NCBI RefSeq assembly: GCF_900104725.1
Contig: NZ_LT629758.1
Coordinates: 10,458,001 to 10,522,000 of the forward strand
DNA: 64,000 nucleotides
Source: Actinoplanes derwentensis
GTDB taxonomy: Bacteria; Actinomycetota; Actinomycetes; Mycobacteriales; Micromonosporaceae
Direction: 5' to 3'
Shown: in pieces, positions 16,387 to 24,609 of the stretch
How positions within the stretch are numbered: position 1 is the stretch's first letter
Layout of the letters: each line of letters opens with the position of its first letter
Notes under the pieces: model-generated
The model's input: the letters and a program-made list of their open reading frames with translations, nothing else
The model's database searches: none
Told to the model about the DNA's origin: nothing
Made by a program: the position numbers and the translations under genes

Positions 16387-16644
16387 GCTATCTGGCCGCA
16401 ACGGCTTGGGCGGTGCTGAACAGCCCCGCCTGATGTTCTGCCATGGCCGCCAGTATTGCGAGGCGCCGCGCTTCCACGCAGCAAATGTACTGCTCACCGT
16501 TACAGAAGTCCCCAAGTAGGGAATCCGCTGGCGCCTCAGGGCCTGTCGAGCATCGGATAGACAACAGTTAAGTTTGTCCACAGTGGAAGTATGCTGATCC
16601 GCGCTCGGGCGGTAGTGCCGTGTTCCCCGGCGGAAGAGGCTTCC

Positions 16645-17061
16645 ATGTCGCGTGATCTGCCTTCCTGCCTGCGTCTGTTCGGTGAACTCGACCTGCGGCC
16701 GGTGGACGAGGCGCGGACCGTCTACTCGCCGGGGTCTATCTGGCCGACCTGTTGCGGATGATCCTGGCCGACCAGCCCACGGTGACGAAGGACCAGCTGT
16801 TCGCGCGGCGGCCGGATCTGAAGACGCTGCTGCTGGACGGGCCGAACACGGTCGGTGAGGTGCCGTACCTGGAGATCGTCACCGAGGTGCTGGAGGCGGT
16901 GCTGCGCGGGCGGCTCCCGGAGGACGCGGACCTGTACGCGTGGCTGGCTGAGGCCCGGTTCCCGGCCGCAGCGCCGTTTCATCTCGCTGATGTGCGGATG
17001 CGCCGCTACCTGGCGGGATTCGCGGTGCCACCGGCCGACCTCTACCGGGCCGCGCCGGGGT
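16645..17061 (+). pseudogene. Decayed Tc toxin A-subunit (TcA) N-terminal fragment
   Basis: The frame from ATG 16645 encodes RDLPSCLRLFGELDL and then VDEARTVYSPG, after which the expected TcA continuation VYLADLLRMILADQP lies in another frame. Loss of one G in the run at 16731-16734 explains the shift. The second frame continues RRPDLKTLLLDGPNT, EVPYLEIVTEVLEAVL and LADVRMRRYLAGFAVPPADL, typical of the alpha-helical N-terminal domain of Tc insecticidal toxins. Similarity stops abruptly at the end of the protease gene. Only about 140 of over 1000 expected residues remain. The 258 nt before it (16387-16644) contain no gene I can support. Confidence 0.6.
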
Positions 17062-17064
17062 CGG

Positions 17065-17787
17065 TCAGGACGGGAGGCCGCCGACCTGGGTGTTCACCCA
17101 GGCCCGGATGGACGGGAGGTCGCCGTAGATGGACGGAGCGGTGGCGCAAGTGGAGCTGCTGTTGCCGGCGCGGCTGGTGACGCCGATCAGGTTCCAGCGG
17201 CCGCTCACCTGACGGACCTGCGGGCCGCCGGAGTCGCCGTAACACGCGCCGGCGGTGCCGTTGGTGTTGTTGGTGCAGATCTCGTAGGCGGCGTTGATGC
17301 CGGCGCAGCGGCTGTCGGCGACGATCGAAGTGTCCAGCTGGTTGGCGACGCGCGGGGCGGAGCCGCATCCGGGGGTGGGGCAGGTCTGGCCCCAGCCGAT
17401 GATGCGGGTGGCGGTGCCGACGGCGCCGGATGTCGTCGGGATGGGGGCGGGGGCGTATGACACCGAGCTGGCCAGTTGCAGCAGCTTCACGTCGATGGTC
17501 GGGTGGCTGACGGCCCTGGTGACGGCGACGACGATGCCACCCGCGGCCCGGTCGGTGCTGCCCACCCGTACCGAGGAGGGGGTGGTGCAGTGTTTTGCCG
17601 TGACGGCCCAGTTGGCTTTGATCAGGGAGCCGGTGCAGCCGGACACGTAGACCATGAACGGGTAGTTCTCACTGGCGGGGGTGCCGCCGACCACGAACGG
17701 GCCGGGGATTTCGGCGGCTGCTGCCGCGGTGGACGGGGCGAGCAGGCCGGCCAGAGCGATCGCGGCGGTCAGGAGGAGTCGGCGCAT
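17065..17787 (-). CDS. Secreted trypsin-like serine protease (S1 family)
   Basis: A 240-residue secreted protease. The signal peptide runs MRRLLLTAAIALAGLLAPST and ends AAAAAE. The catalytic triad is visible: His in WAVTAKHC (TAKHC in place of the usual TAAHC), Asp in HPTIDVKLLQL, and Ser in ACYGDSGGPQ. Two CC pairs suggest disulfides (CTGSL, KHCTT, CAGIN...CTNN). The ATG at 17787 follows AAGGG and starts the signal peptide; an upstream in-frame start at 17832 adds only charged residues. It is divergent from the EccC gene; a functional link with type VII secretion would be unusual since those use subtilisin-like mycosins. Confidence 0.92.
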   Translation of the reverse strand: MRRLLLTAAIALAGLLAPSTAAAAAEIPGPFVVGGTPASENYPFMVYVSGCTGSLIKANWAVTAKHCTTPSSVRVGSTDRAAGGIVVAVTRAVSHPTIDVKLLQLASSVSYAPAPIPTTSGAVGTATRIIGWGQTCPTPGCGSAPRVANQLDTSIVADSRCAGINAAYEICTNNTNGTAGACYGDSGGPQVRQVSGRWNLIGVTSRAGNSSSTCATAPSIYGDLPSIRAWVNTQVGGLPS

Positions 17788-17948
17788 GAATCGGCCCTTC
17801 TGTTCGGGGAACGGGCTTCTACCTGCGAACAAACCTTGCCAGATAATTACGAATGTCGATACATGTCAACTGGGGGCTCTACCGGGCGGGATGCCGGAGA
17901 GCGGCCTCCTACGATGGGCGTCGGTTCGTCGGTCACTGGGAGGACGCG

Positions 17949-20900
17949 TTGGACACCGGGATGTTCCGTAGGCCACCACGGCAGGCCGGGCCGGAGCCGG
18001 TGACCGGAGAGTCGCCGGTCGATCACCTGCGGCAGTTGAGCCGGCAGCGGACCGCGCTGCTCTGGCGGCATCCGGAGCCGGCGGCGCTGCCGTCGATGGT
18101 GGGGTCGTCGCGGATGTGGGAGCGGCGTACCGGCGACGAGGACTTCGCCGAGGTCCGGGTGGCGGTCGACGCCCGCAAGCCGACCGTCGACATCGCCGCG
18201 CTCGAACCGTCGGCCATCGAGGACCTGGAGACCAGCACCGCGATCGCCGTGCCGCATCTGCCGCTGTCGGTGCGGCTGCGGGCGTTCAGCCGGGTGACGT
18301 TGCGGGGCGAGCGGGAACCGGTGACCGGCCTGACCCGGGCCATGATCGCGCAGCTCGCGGTGTTGCACTCGCCGGAGGAGTTGCGGATCGCGGTGGTCGC
18401 CGAGCCCGGCCGGCTGGCCGCCTGGGACTGGGTGCGGCAGCTGCCGCACACCCGGGCCGCTGCCGGGACGCTGGTCTTCGAGACGCTGCTGGACCTGGAG
18501 AAGACGCTCGGCCGGGACCTGTCCGACCGGCCCCGCTACGACCCGGCCGCGAAGACCCCGGAGTCCGGCGCGCATCTGGTGGTGATCCTGGACGGCGGTG
18601 AGGTGGCGCCGACCTGCCGCCTGGTCGGGGTCGGCCCGAAGTCGACCACTGTCGTCGACCTGTCCGGCCAGGCGCCCGGAGGTGCCGGCCGGTGGCTGCT
18701 GCGACTCAACGTCACCGCCGCCGCGGTCGCGATCGACACCCCCAAGCAGACCACCCAGCTGGGTACGCCGGACATGCTCACCGTGGCGCAGGCCGAAGAC
18801 CTGTCCCGCCGTCTCTCCACCCGGCAGCTCGCCGGTGAGGAGAAGGAACCGCCGGTGGAGAACGTCCGGCGGCTCGGCCACAGCGCGGTGCTGACCGACC
18901 TGCTCGGCATCCCGGACGCCGCCGCCCTGGACCCGCGATCCACCTGGCAGCCCGGCCCGGATCGGCACCTGCTGCGGGTCCCGATCGGCACCGGGGCCGA
19001 CGGCGCGGTCGTCGAGATCGATCTGGGGGAGAACCCGCACGGCCTGATCGTCGGGGCGACCGGCACCGGTAAGACCCAGCTGATCCGGACGATCCTCATC
19101 GCCTTCGCGGTCACCCACTCGCCGTCGGAGGTCAACTTCCTGCTGATCGACCGGGCCGGCGGCCTGACCGGCGGGCACCTGGACGACCTGCCGCACACCG
19201 GGGCGGTCCTGAGCTACGTGGGCGAGTCCGAACACGACGACAACCGTCTGCTGCAGGCGCTCCTCGGCGAGATCGAACGCCGCCGGAATCTGATCAAGGA
19301 CGACCCGCGGATCCCGATGCCGCGGCTGCTGGTGGTGGTCGACGAGTTCCAGGACGCGGTCGACCTCCGGTCGAACTTCATCGACGCGTTCATGACGATC
19401 GCCCGGTCCGGTGCCGAGGTGGGCATGCATCTGCTGCTCGTCGCACAGCGCCTGGAGGAGGGCCGGCTGCGGGGCCTGGACACCCACCTGTCGTACCGGA
19501 TCGCCCTGCGCACCGCCTCCGAGCGGGAGAGCCAGGAGCTGATCGGGGTCCCGGACGCCTTCGAGCTGCCGAAGACGCCCGGCGCCGGGTTCCTGAAGAC
19601 CGGCACCTCCAGCCTGCAGTGGTTCCGGGCCGCCACGGTCGACGGCGCCTACCGGGAGGAGGGTGGTGCGAGTCTGCTCGACGTGATCGCCGTCCGGCTC
19701 GCCGTCGAGGGCCCGCCGGCCCATCAGATCCTGCTGGCGCCGCTGGTCGTGGCGCCGAACATCGTCGACCTGCTCGGCGAACAGCGGCGGGCCCGGCTCA
19801 CTGTGCCGGTGGGTGTCACCGACCGGCCGTACGAACAGCGGCAGGAACCGTACCTGCTGGAACTCGGCGGTGCGGCCGGCAACATCGCTGTGGTCGGCGG
19901 CGACCGGTCCGGCAAGAGCACCCTGCTGCGCACCCTGATCGCCGCGCTGGCCCTCACCCACGACCCGCGTGAGGTGCAGTTCCTCTGCATCGACCTGGGC
20001 GGCGGCGACCTGAACGCGATGGCCGGCCTGCCACACATGTCCGGGATGGCCGGGCGGTCCGACACCGACATCATCCGGCGGACACTGGCCGAGGTCGATG
20101 CCCTGATCGGCGCGCGGGAGGCCCGGTTCACCGGCCGTGCCGACTCCGACGACCCGTTCGGTGAGGTCTTCCTGGTGGTGGACGGGTGGGCGGAGCTGTG
20201 CGAGGACCACCGGGACATCGACCGGACGGTGCTGGACCTGGCCACCCGCGGGCTGGACTACGGGGTCCACGTGGCGATCACCGCGACCCGCTGGGCCGAG
20301 ATCCCCGGTGACATGCGGGACCTGTTCGGCACCCGGATCGAACTGCGGCTCGGTGTCGCCGCCGAGTCGGAGATCGACCGGCGGGCCGCGCGCACCGTGC
20401 CCACCACGCCCGGCCGGGGACTGACCCGGGAGGGACTGCACTTCTTGACCGCCGTACCGCGCGTCGAAGGTCCGAATGATCTCTTCGATTCGGCGCGGGG
20501 CTCCGCGGAGCTGGTCGCGCGGGCCAAGGCCATCTGGCCGGCCGAGCGGGCACCGAGACTGCGGCTGCTGCCCCGGCTGTTGCCGGCCGCCGATCTCACC
20601 GGTCCGGGCATCCCGATCGGGCTCGACGAGGCGAACCTGGCGCCGGTCCGGTTCGACGACGCGGAATCCTCGTCGCATCTGGTGATCTTCGGGGATCAGG
20701 GATGCGGCAAGACCAACCTGCTGCGGCTGATCGCCCGGTCGGTCACCAGCCGGTACACACTCGACGAGGCCCGCCTGGTGCTCGTCGACTACCGGCGTGG
20801 CCTGCTCGGCGCGGTCGACGGGGAGCACCTGCTGACCCACGCCACGTCCGGGACGGTGCTGAACGACGCGATGGGTTCGATCATCGCCGCGATGTCCCGT

Positions 20901-21329
20901 CGGCTGCCCGGCCCGGACGTGACCCGGGAACAGTTGCGCGACCGCAGCTGGTGGCGGGGCCCGGACCTGTTCATCCTGATCGACGACTACGACCTGGTGG
21001 TCACTCCGGGTAACAATCCGCTGTCCGGGCTGGTGGAGCTGATCCCGTACGCGCGGGACATCGGCCTGCACCTGATCATCGCGCGCCGGGCGGGCGGTGC
21101 GGGCCGGGCGACGTACGAGCCGCTGCTGCGCCGTCTCGAACAACTCGACAGCCCGGTTCTGGTGATGTCCGGCAGCCCCGAGGAAGGCAAGCTGTTCGGC
21201 AAGGTCCGGCCCCGGCCGCAGCCTCCGGGCCGGGGTGTCCTGTCCCGGCACAGTGACGGGACGACGGTGCTCCAGACCGCCTGGAGCGATCCGGAGATGC
21301 CGTCGCTCAACGCCCGGACGAACCCTTGA
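17949..21329 (+). CDS. EccC-like type VII secretion ATPase lacking membrane N-terminus
   Basis: About 1126 residues with three FtsK/SpoIIIE-type ATPase domains: Walker A motifs GATGTGKTQ, GGDRSGKST and GDQGCGKTN, with Walker B-like LLVVVDEF, VFLVVDGW and LFILIDDYD. The first region (QRTALLWRHPEPAAL, SRMWERRTGDEDFAEVRV) matches the part of EccC that follows the two N-terminal membrane helices, so the membrane anchor is missing. TTG 17949 is chosen because GGGAGG lies 5 nt upstream; the frame is also open from ATG 17853. No EccB, EccD, EccE, mycosin or WXG100 genes are nearby. It is an orphan and possibly a 5'-truncated gene. It overlaps the next gene by 23 nt tail to tail. Confidence 0.88.
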   Translation: MDTGMFRRPPRQAGPEPVTGESPVDHLRQLSRQRTALLWRHPEPAALPSMVGSSRMWERRTGDEDFAEVRVAVDARKPTVDIAALEPSAIEDLETSTAIAVPHLPLSVRLRAFSRVTLRGEREPVTGLTRAMIAQLAVLHSPEELRIAVVAEPGRLAAWDWVRQLPHTRAAAGTLVFETLLDLEKTLGRDLSDRPRYDPAAKTPESGAHLVVILDGGEVAPTCRLVGVGPKSTTVVDLSGQAPGGAGRWLLRLNVTAAAVAIDTPKQTTQLGTPDMLTVAQAEDLSRRLSTRQLAGEEKEPPVENVRRLGHSAVLTDLLGIPDAAALDPRSTWQPGPDRHLLRVPIGTGADGAVVEIDLGENPHGLIVGATGTGKTQLIRTILIAFAVTHSPSEVNFLLIDRAGGLTGGHLDDLPHTGAVLSYVGESEHDDNRLLQALLGEIERRRNLIKDDPRIPMPRLLVVVDEFQDAVDLRSNFIDAFMTIARSGAEVGMHLLLVAQRLEEGRLRGLDTHLSYRIALRTASERESQELIGVPDAFELPKTPGAGFLKTGTSSLQWFRAATVDGAYREEGGASLLDVIAVRLAVEGPPAHQILLAPLVVAPNIVDLLGEQRRARLTVPVGVTDRPYEQRQEPYLLELGGAAGNIAVVGGDRSGKSTLLRTLIAALALTHDPREVQFLCIDLGGGDLNAMAGLPHMSGMAGRSDTDIIRRTLAEVDALIGAREARFTGRADSDDPFGEVFLVVDGWAELCEDHRDIDRTVLDLATRGLDYGVHVAITATRWAEIPGDMRDLFGTRIELRLGVAAESEIDRRAARTVPTTPGRGLTREGLHFLTAVPRVEGPNDLFDSARGSAELVARAKAIWPAERAPRLRLLPRLLPAADLTGPGIPIGLDEANLAPVRFDDAESSSHLVIFGDQGCGKTNLLRLIARSVTSRYTLDEARLVLVDYRRGLLGAVDGEHLLTHATSGTVLNDAMGSIIAAMSRRLPGPDVTREQLRDRSWWRGPDLFILIDDYDLVVTPGNNPLSGLVELIPYARDIGLHLIIARRAGGAGRATYEPLLRRLEQLDSPVLVMSGSPEEGKLFGKVRPRPQPPGRGVLSRHSDGTTVLQTAWSDPEMPSLNARTNP

Positions 21330-22698
21330 CCCGGTACATGGCACTGTCGGCGGCCCGCAGCAGCGCCTCCGGGTCGTAACCCACCTCGTCGGTGATCGCC
21401 ACTCCGAAGCTGGAACCCGCCGACAGGCGCAGACCGCCCAGCGCGAACGACGGTTGCAGTGCCCCGGCCAGCCGCCGGGCCAGGGCACTCGCCTCGTCCG
21501 GGCCGGAGACCGTGCAGAGGACCACGAACTCGTCGCCGCCGAGCCGGGCCACCAGGTCGTCCTTGCGGACCGCCCCGGCCAGGCGCCGCGCCACACCGGT
21601 CAGCAGGGCGTCGCCGACGTCGTGGCCGTACGTGTCGTTGACCGCCTTGAACCCGTTCAGGTCGGCAAAGATCACGCCCACCGAACCGCCGGTGTTCTCG
21701 GCCGCGGTGACCGCCTGTTCGAGGCGTTCCATGAACAGGGCCCGGTTCGCGAGCCGGGTCAGGGAGTCGTGCTGGGCCTGGTCCTTGACCCGTTCGAACA
21801 GCAGCGCCTTGGAGACAGCCAGCGCCGCGATGTCGGCCAGGTGGATCAGCAGGGCGTCGGCCTCGCTGCCCTCCGGCGGGGCGCCGTCGACCACCAGGCT
21901 CCCTAGGTCGCGCCCTCCGGCGCTCAGCGCCACGACCCGGCCGGTAGCGGGTTCCCGCCCGGGGGACAGGTGGAGGGTGGCGGCGGTGACCGGGACCTCG
22001 GCGGTCACCATCTGTTCGACCTCCCGGACCACCTGGGTCAGGTCGAGGATGCCGACCAGTCGCTGGGTCAGCTCGTGCAGCCGCCGCAACCGTTGGAGCT
22101 GCTGCTGGGTGCGGCGCTGCAACCGGTCGTTGTCCACCGCCAGGGCCAGCCGGGTGGCGACCGCGCGTAGTTCCAGGGTGTCGGCGCCGTCGAACGGGGT
22201 GTCACTGCGGCGCATCAGCACCATGTAGCCCAGGGCCTCGTCGCCGGTGGCCAGCCGGGCCCAGGCGGCGTGCCGGACGCGGTACCCGGACAGCCACTGA
22301 GGTACCGGCACCGGGCCGGCCGGGCCGGCGAGCAGCGGATCGGCCGCGGTCGCCGCGACCACGGCCGCTGGTACCTCAGGATCGCCGGCCGGCATGTCGC
22401 GGTCGGGGACGCCCCAGGAACCGGCCGGTTCGGTACGCCCGTCGCGCACCAGCCAGAAGAACGCCACGTCGGCGGCGAACAGTTCGGCCACCTCACCGGT
22501 CGCGCTGGCCAGGATGTCGTCGGCGTCGCTGAGCCGGCCGAGCATGCTCACCACCTGGGCGATCCGGGTGGCCCGCGACAGCGCCTGCGCCGACGCGGCG
22601 TGCGACGCGGCGATCCGCGCGCGCAGGTCACGGACCTCGTCGCGTAGCCGGGTCAGTTCCTGGTCGTCGACAGAGTCGTCAACAGAGGAGTCAGCCAT
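21307..22698 (-). CDS. Cytoplasmic GAF-GGDEF diguanylate cyclase
   Basis: A 463-residue soluble protein with an N-terminal coiled coil (LTRLRDEVRDLRARIAASHA), two GAF-like sensory regions (about 45-195 and 205-300) and a C-terminal GGDEF domain (HDSLTRLANRALF, FADLNGFKAVNDTYGHDVGD, GGDEF at 387-391). The I-site RKDD is intact, so feedback inhibition by c-di-GMP is expected. The start lies 1 nt from the stop of the upstream FIST gene, so the two probably form one transcript: FIST sensor then cyclase. The 3' end overlaps the EccC gene by 23 nt. Confidence 0.9.
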   Translation of the reverse strand: MADSSVDDSVDDQELTRLRDEVRDLRARIAASHAASAQALSRATRIAQVVSMLGRLSDADDILASATGEVAELFAADVAFFWLVRDGRTEPAGSWGVPDRDMPAGDPEVPAAVVAATAADPLLAGPAGPVPVPQWLSGYRVRHAAWARLATGDEALGYMVLMRRSDTPFDGADTLELRAVATRLALAVDNDRLQRRTQQQLQRLRRLHELTQRLVGILDLTQVVREVEQMVTAEVPVTAATLHLSPGREPATGRVVALSAGGRDLGSLVVDGAPPEGSEADALLIHLADIAALAVSKALLFERVKDQAQHDSLTRLANRALFMERLEQAVTAAENTGGSVGVIFADLNGFKAVNDTYGHDVGDALLTGVARRLAGAVRKDDLVARLGGDEFVVLCTVSGPDEASALARRLAGALQPSFALGGLRLSAGSSFGVAITDEVGYDPEALLRAADSAMYRVKGSSGR

Positions 22699-23846
22699 CA
22701 GAACGCCAGCACCGCCACCGTCGCGTTGTGGAAGCCACTCGACCCGGCCACCCGGGCGAACTCGCCGTAGGTGAACAGCCCGGCCGACGGCGCACCGGAC
22801 AGGGCGGCCGTCACCGCCTCGGCCTCGGCCGACGCCCGGTCGCCGAACAGCGCGGTCCGCGCGGTGCAGCTGAACACCAGGGCCCCGCGCGGCGGCCCGG
22901 CGAGCTGGGCGACGGCATCCGCGGTGGCCTGCCCGGCGGCGTCGATCAGCTCCGCGAAGGTGCTCTCCATGATCTGCACGACCGCGTAGTCGCTGACGTG
23001 ACCGAACATGGTCAGCCCGCCGTCCGGGGTGCTGCCGAGGATGTGCCGGACGTCGAAGTGCCCGGACGCGTTCGGCAGCCCCAGCGGGCGGTCCATCACC
23101 AGCCCGGCGAACGACATCCCCTCGACCTCCCGGGGGTCGCAGCCGCGCATCGCCAGGTAGGCGTCCCGGGCCGGGCGCCCGTCCAGTTCGCGGATCACAT
23201 TGCCCTCGGCGCGGGTCACGAACATGGCCTTGCCGGTCGGCCGCCAGCCGTGCGCGGTGGCGACACCGAGCGGGACCGGCGAGTCGATCCAGACGGCGAC
23301 CACCCCGTTGTGCAGGACCCGGTCCTCGGCGAGCTGGTAGGTCCGCACCATCCGCAGCGGTTCGGCCGCGGTGCCACCGACGATCGGCACGGTCGCCCCG
23401 GCCACCGCGTAGGCGCCGCGCATCACCTCACGCTGGTCGCCGGCGAGACCGTCGGAGAGGATCATCAGCACCGAGTACGGGTGACCGCCGCCCGCCCGCA
23501 CCCGGGCCTGTTCAGCCGTCCGGCGGGTGGCACCGGCGATGTCGTCACCGAGCGGTTCGCCGGCCGCGACACCGATCGACGCGCCACCGGCGGGCAGGTA
23601 CAGGGCGACACAGCCGGACGGCACGTGCCCGTCGATGGAGAACGACTCGAACGACGAACAGCCGACCGTGGTGGCCGCGCCCGCGACCGCCCGGGCGTCG
23701 TCCAGCACCGCCCGCGGGTCCTGGTCGCTGGTGGGGAAGACGACGACCAGGTCACCGGGCGCCGGGGTCCGGCCGCCCAGGGCCGCCGCCACGGCCGCGG
23801 TGGTGGCCGCCGGGCCGCGGCTCGTTCCGGTGCCGATGGCGTTCAC
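22698..23846 (-). CDS. FIST domain sensory protein
   Basis: A 382-residue protein with FIST N and FIST C domains. Clues are GDLVVVFPTSDQDPRAVLDD, TTVGCSSFESFSIDGHVPSG and VPIVGGTAAEPLRMVRTYQL in the N domain, and GALVFSCTARTALFGDRASA with GAPSAGLFTYGEFA in the C domain. FIST proteins are thought to bind small ligands and feed signals to cyclases or kinases. GTG 23846 overlaps the stop of an upstream GGDEF frame by 4 nt, and its own stop abuts the GAF-GGDEF gene. The module looks like a c-di-GMP signalling operon whose first cyclase is broken. Confidence 0.88.
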   Translation of the reverse strand: MNAIGTGTSRGPAATTAAVAAALGGRTPAPGDLVVVFPTSDQDPRAVLDDARAVAGAATTVGCSSFESFSIDGHVPSGCVALYLPAGGASIGVAAGEPLGDDIAGATRRTAEQARVRAGGGHPYSVLMILSDGLAGDQREVMRGAYAVAGATVPIVGGTAAEPLRMVRTYQLAEDRVLHNGVVAVWIDSPVPLGVATAHGWRPTGKAMFVTRAEGNVIRELDGRPARDAYLAMRGCDPREVEGMSFAGLVMDRPLGLPNASGHFDVRHILGSTPDGGLTMFGHVSDYAVVQIMESTFAELIDAAGQATADAVAQLAGPPRGALVFSCTARTALFGDRASAEAEAVTAALSGAPSAGLFTYGEFARVAGSSGFHNATVAVLAF

Positions 23847-24417
23847 GTCTGGTGCACCCGGCCACGGCCGGCGGCTTTCGCTGCGTACATCGCGGTGTCC
23901 GCTCTCTTGATCTCGTTCTCCGGGTCGGCGCCCCCGGGCGCCGTGATGACGCCGATGCTGGCGCCCACCCGGACCGGCACCCCACCGACCGGGATCGGTT
24001 CGGCCACCGCCTCGACGATCCGGGCGGCGATCACGGCTGCCTGCTCGTCGGTGGCGCCTTGAAACCGTCCAGGTCGACGACACCGTGCAGCCGGGCCATC
24101 ACCAGCAGGAAGAGCAGGACGCTGCCGCCGACCACGACCGGCACGTCGAGCTGTTCGTCGTCGGGGAGCCATTCGATGGTCAGCACCAGCGGGGCCATCA
24201 GACCGGCGATGGCCAGCGAGACCAGCCGCCACCGGCCGATCATGCCGTCCTGGGGCGGGGTGGCCGGCCGATACCGGCGGACCCCCAGGTGGATCGCGGC
24301 CACGCCGGAGAAGTGCACGATCGAGACGATCACCGCCTGTGCCGGGCCCGGCGGCACCAGGTTGTGGACGACGGCACCGACAGCGCACACGGCGAGATAC
24401 CACCGCCACCCCGCCAT
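23843..24417 (-). pseudogene. Membrane GGDEF protein with internal deletion
   Basis: The frame from ATG 24417 encodes a four-helix membrane region (WRWYLAVCAVGAVVHNLVP, AVIVSIVHFSGVAAIHLGV, LVSLAIAGLMAPLVL, VPVVVGGSVLLFLLV) and then VVDLDGFK, a GGDEF-domain element, where it leaves frame. In a second frame the C-terminal end of a GGDEF domain follows (GATDEQAAVIAARIVEAVAE, VRVGASIGVITAPGG, RADTAMYAAKAAGRGR). The active-site half-site and GGDEF motif are absent. It therefore appears to be a cyclase that lost its catalytic core. Its stop overlaps the FIST start by 4 nt. Confidence 0.75.
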
Positions 24418-24539
24418 CGCGCCTTCTTCCCTCGCGGTCCGTCCTTCTGACCAATCGGCGCGCCGGGGCCGAACGTGAGAAGACCGGATGATGCTCCCGA
24501 GTAGCGGAACCGGGTATGAATGTGATTCGATTTAAGACG

Positions 24540-24577
24540 AAAGGCCGGGCATCTTCCCCCGTGGATGCCCGGCCTTT
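24540..24577. terminator. Strong hairpin in the P450 leader
   Basis: A perfect 14-bp inverted repeat AAAGGCCGGGCATC / GATGCCCGGCCTTT with a 10-nt loop lies 33 nt before the P450 start. The right arm is followed by CCTTGTTCACTTTCTT, moderately T-rich. It has the form of an intrinsic terminator. Since no gene ends just upstream on the + strand, it may be a leader attenuator or insulate the P450 gene from read-through. Confidence 0.6.
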
Positions 24578-24609
24578 CCTTGTTCACTTTCTTCGTGCCA
24601 GGAGGATGC

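Noticed and set aside
17065..17787. Type VII mycosin
   Set aside because: Mycosins are subtilisin-like; this has a trypsin-type triad (KHC, ID, GDSGGP).
17949..21329. FtsK/SpoIIIE DNA translocase
   Set aside because: Three tandem ATPase domains and the WRHPEP...MWERR block are EccC features; FtsK has one motor domain and a gamma domain.
14801..21329. An intact integrative element around the AbiE and EccC region
   Set aside because: The gene content is accessory-looking, but I found no integrase, transposase, or flanking direct repeats.
17847..21596. A 1249-codon open frame on the minus strand opposite the EccC gene
   Set aside because: Its composition is rich in His, Arg, Gln and Gly with no domain; it is a high-GC antisense shadow of the EccC frame, which has three clear Walker motifs.
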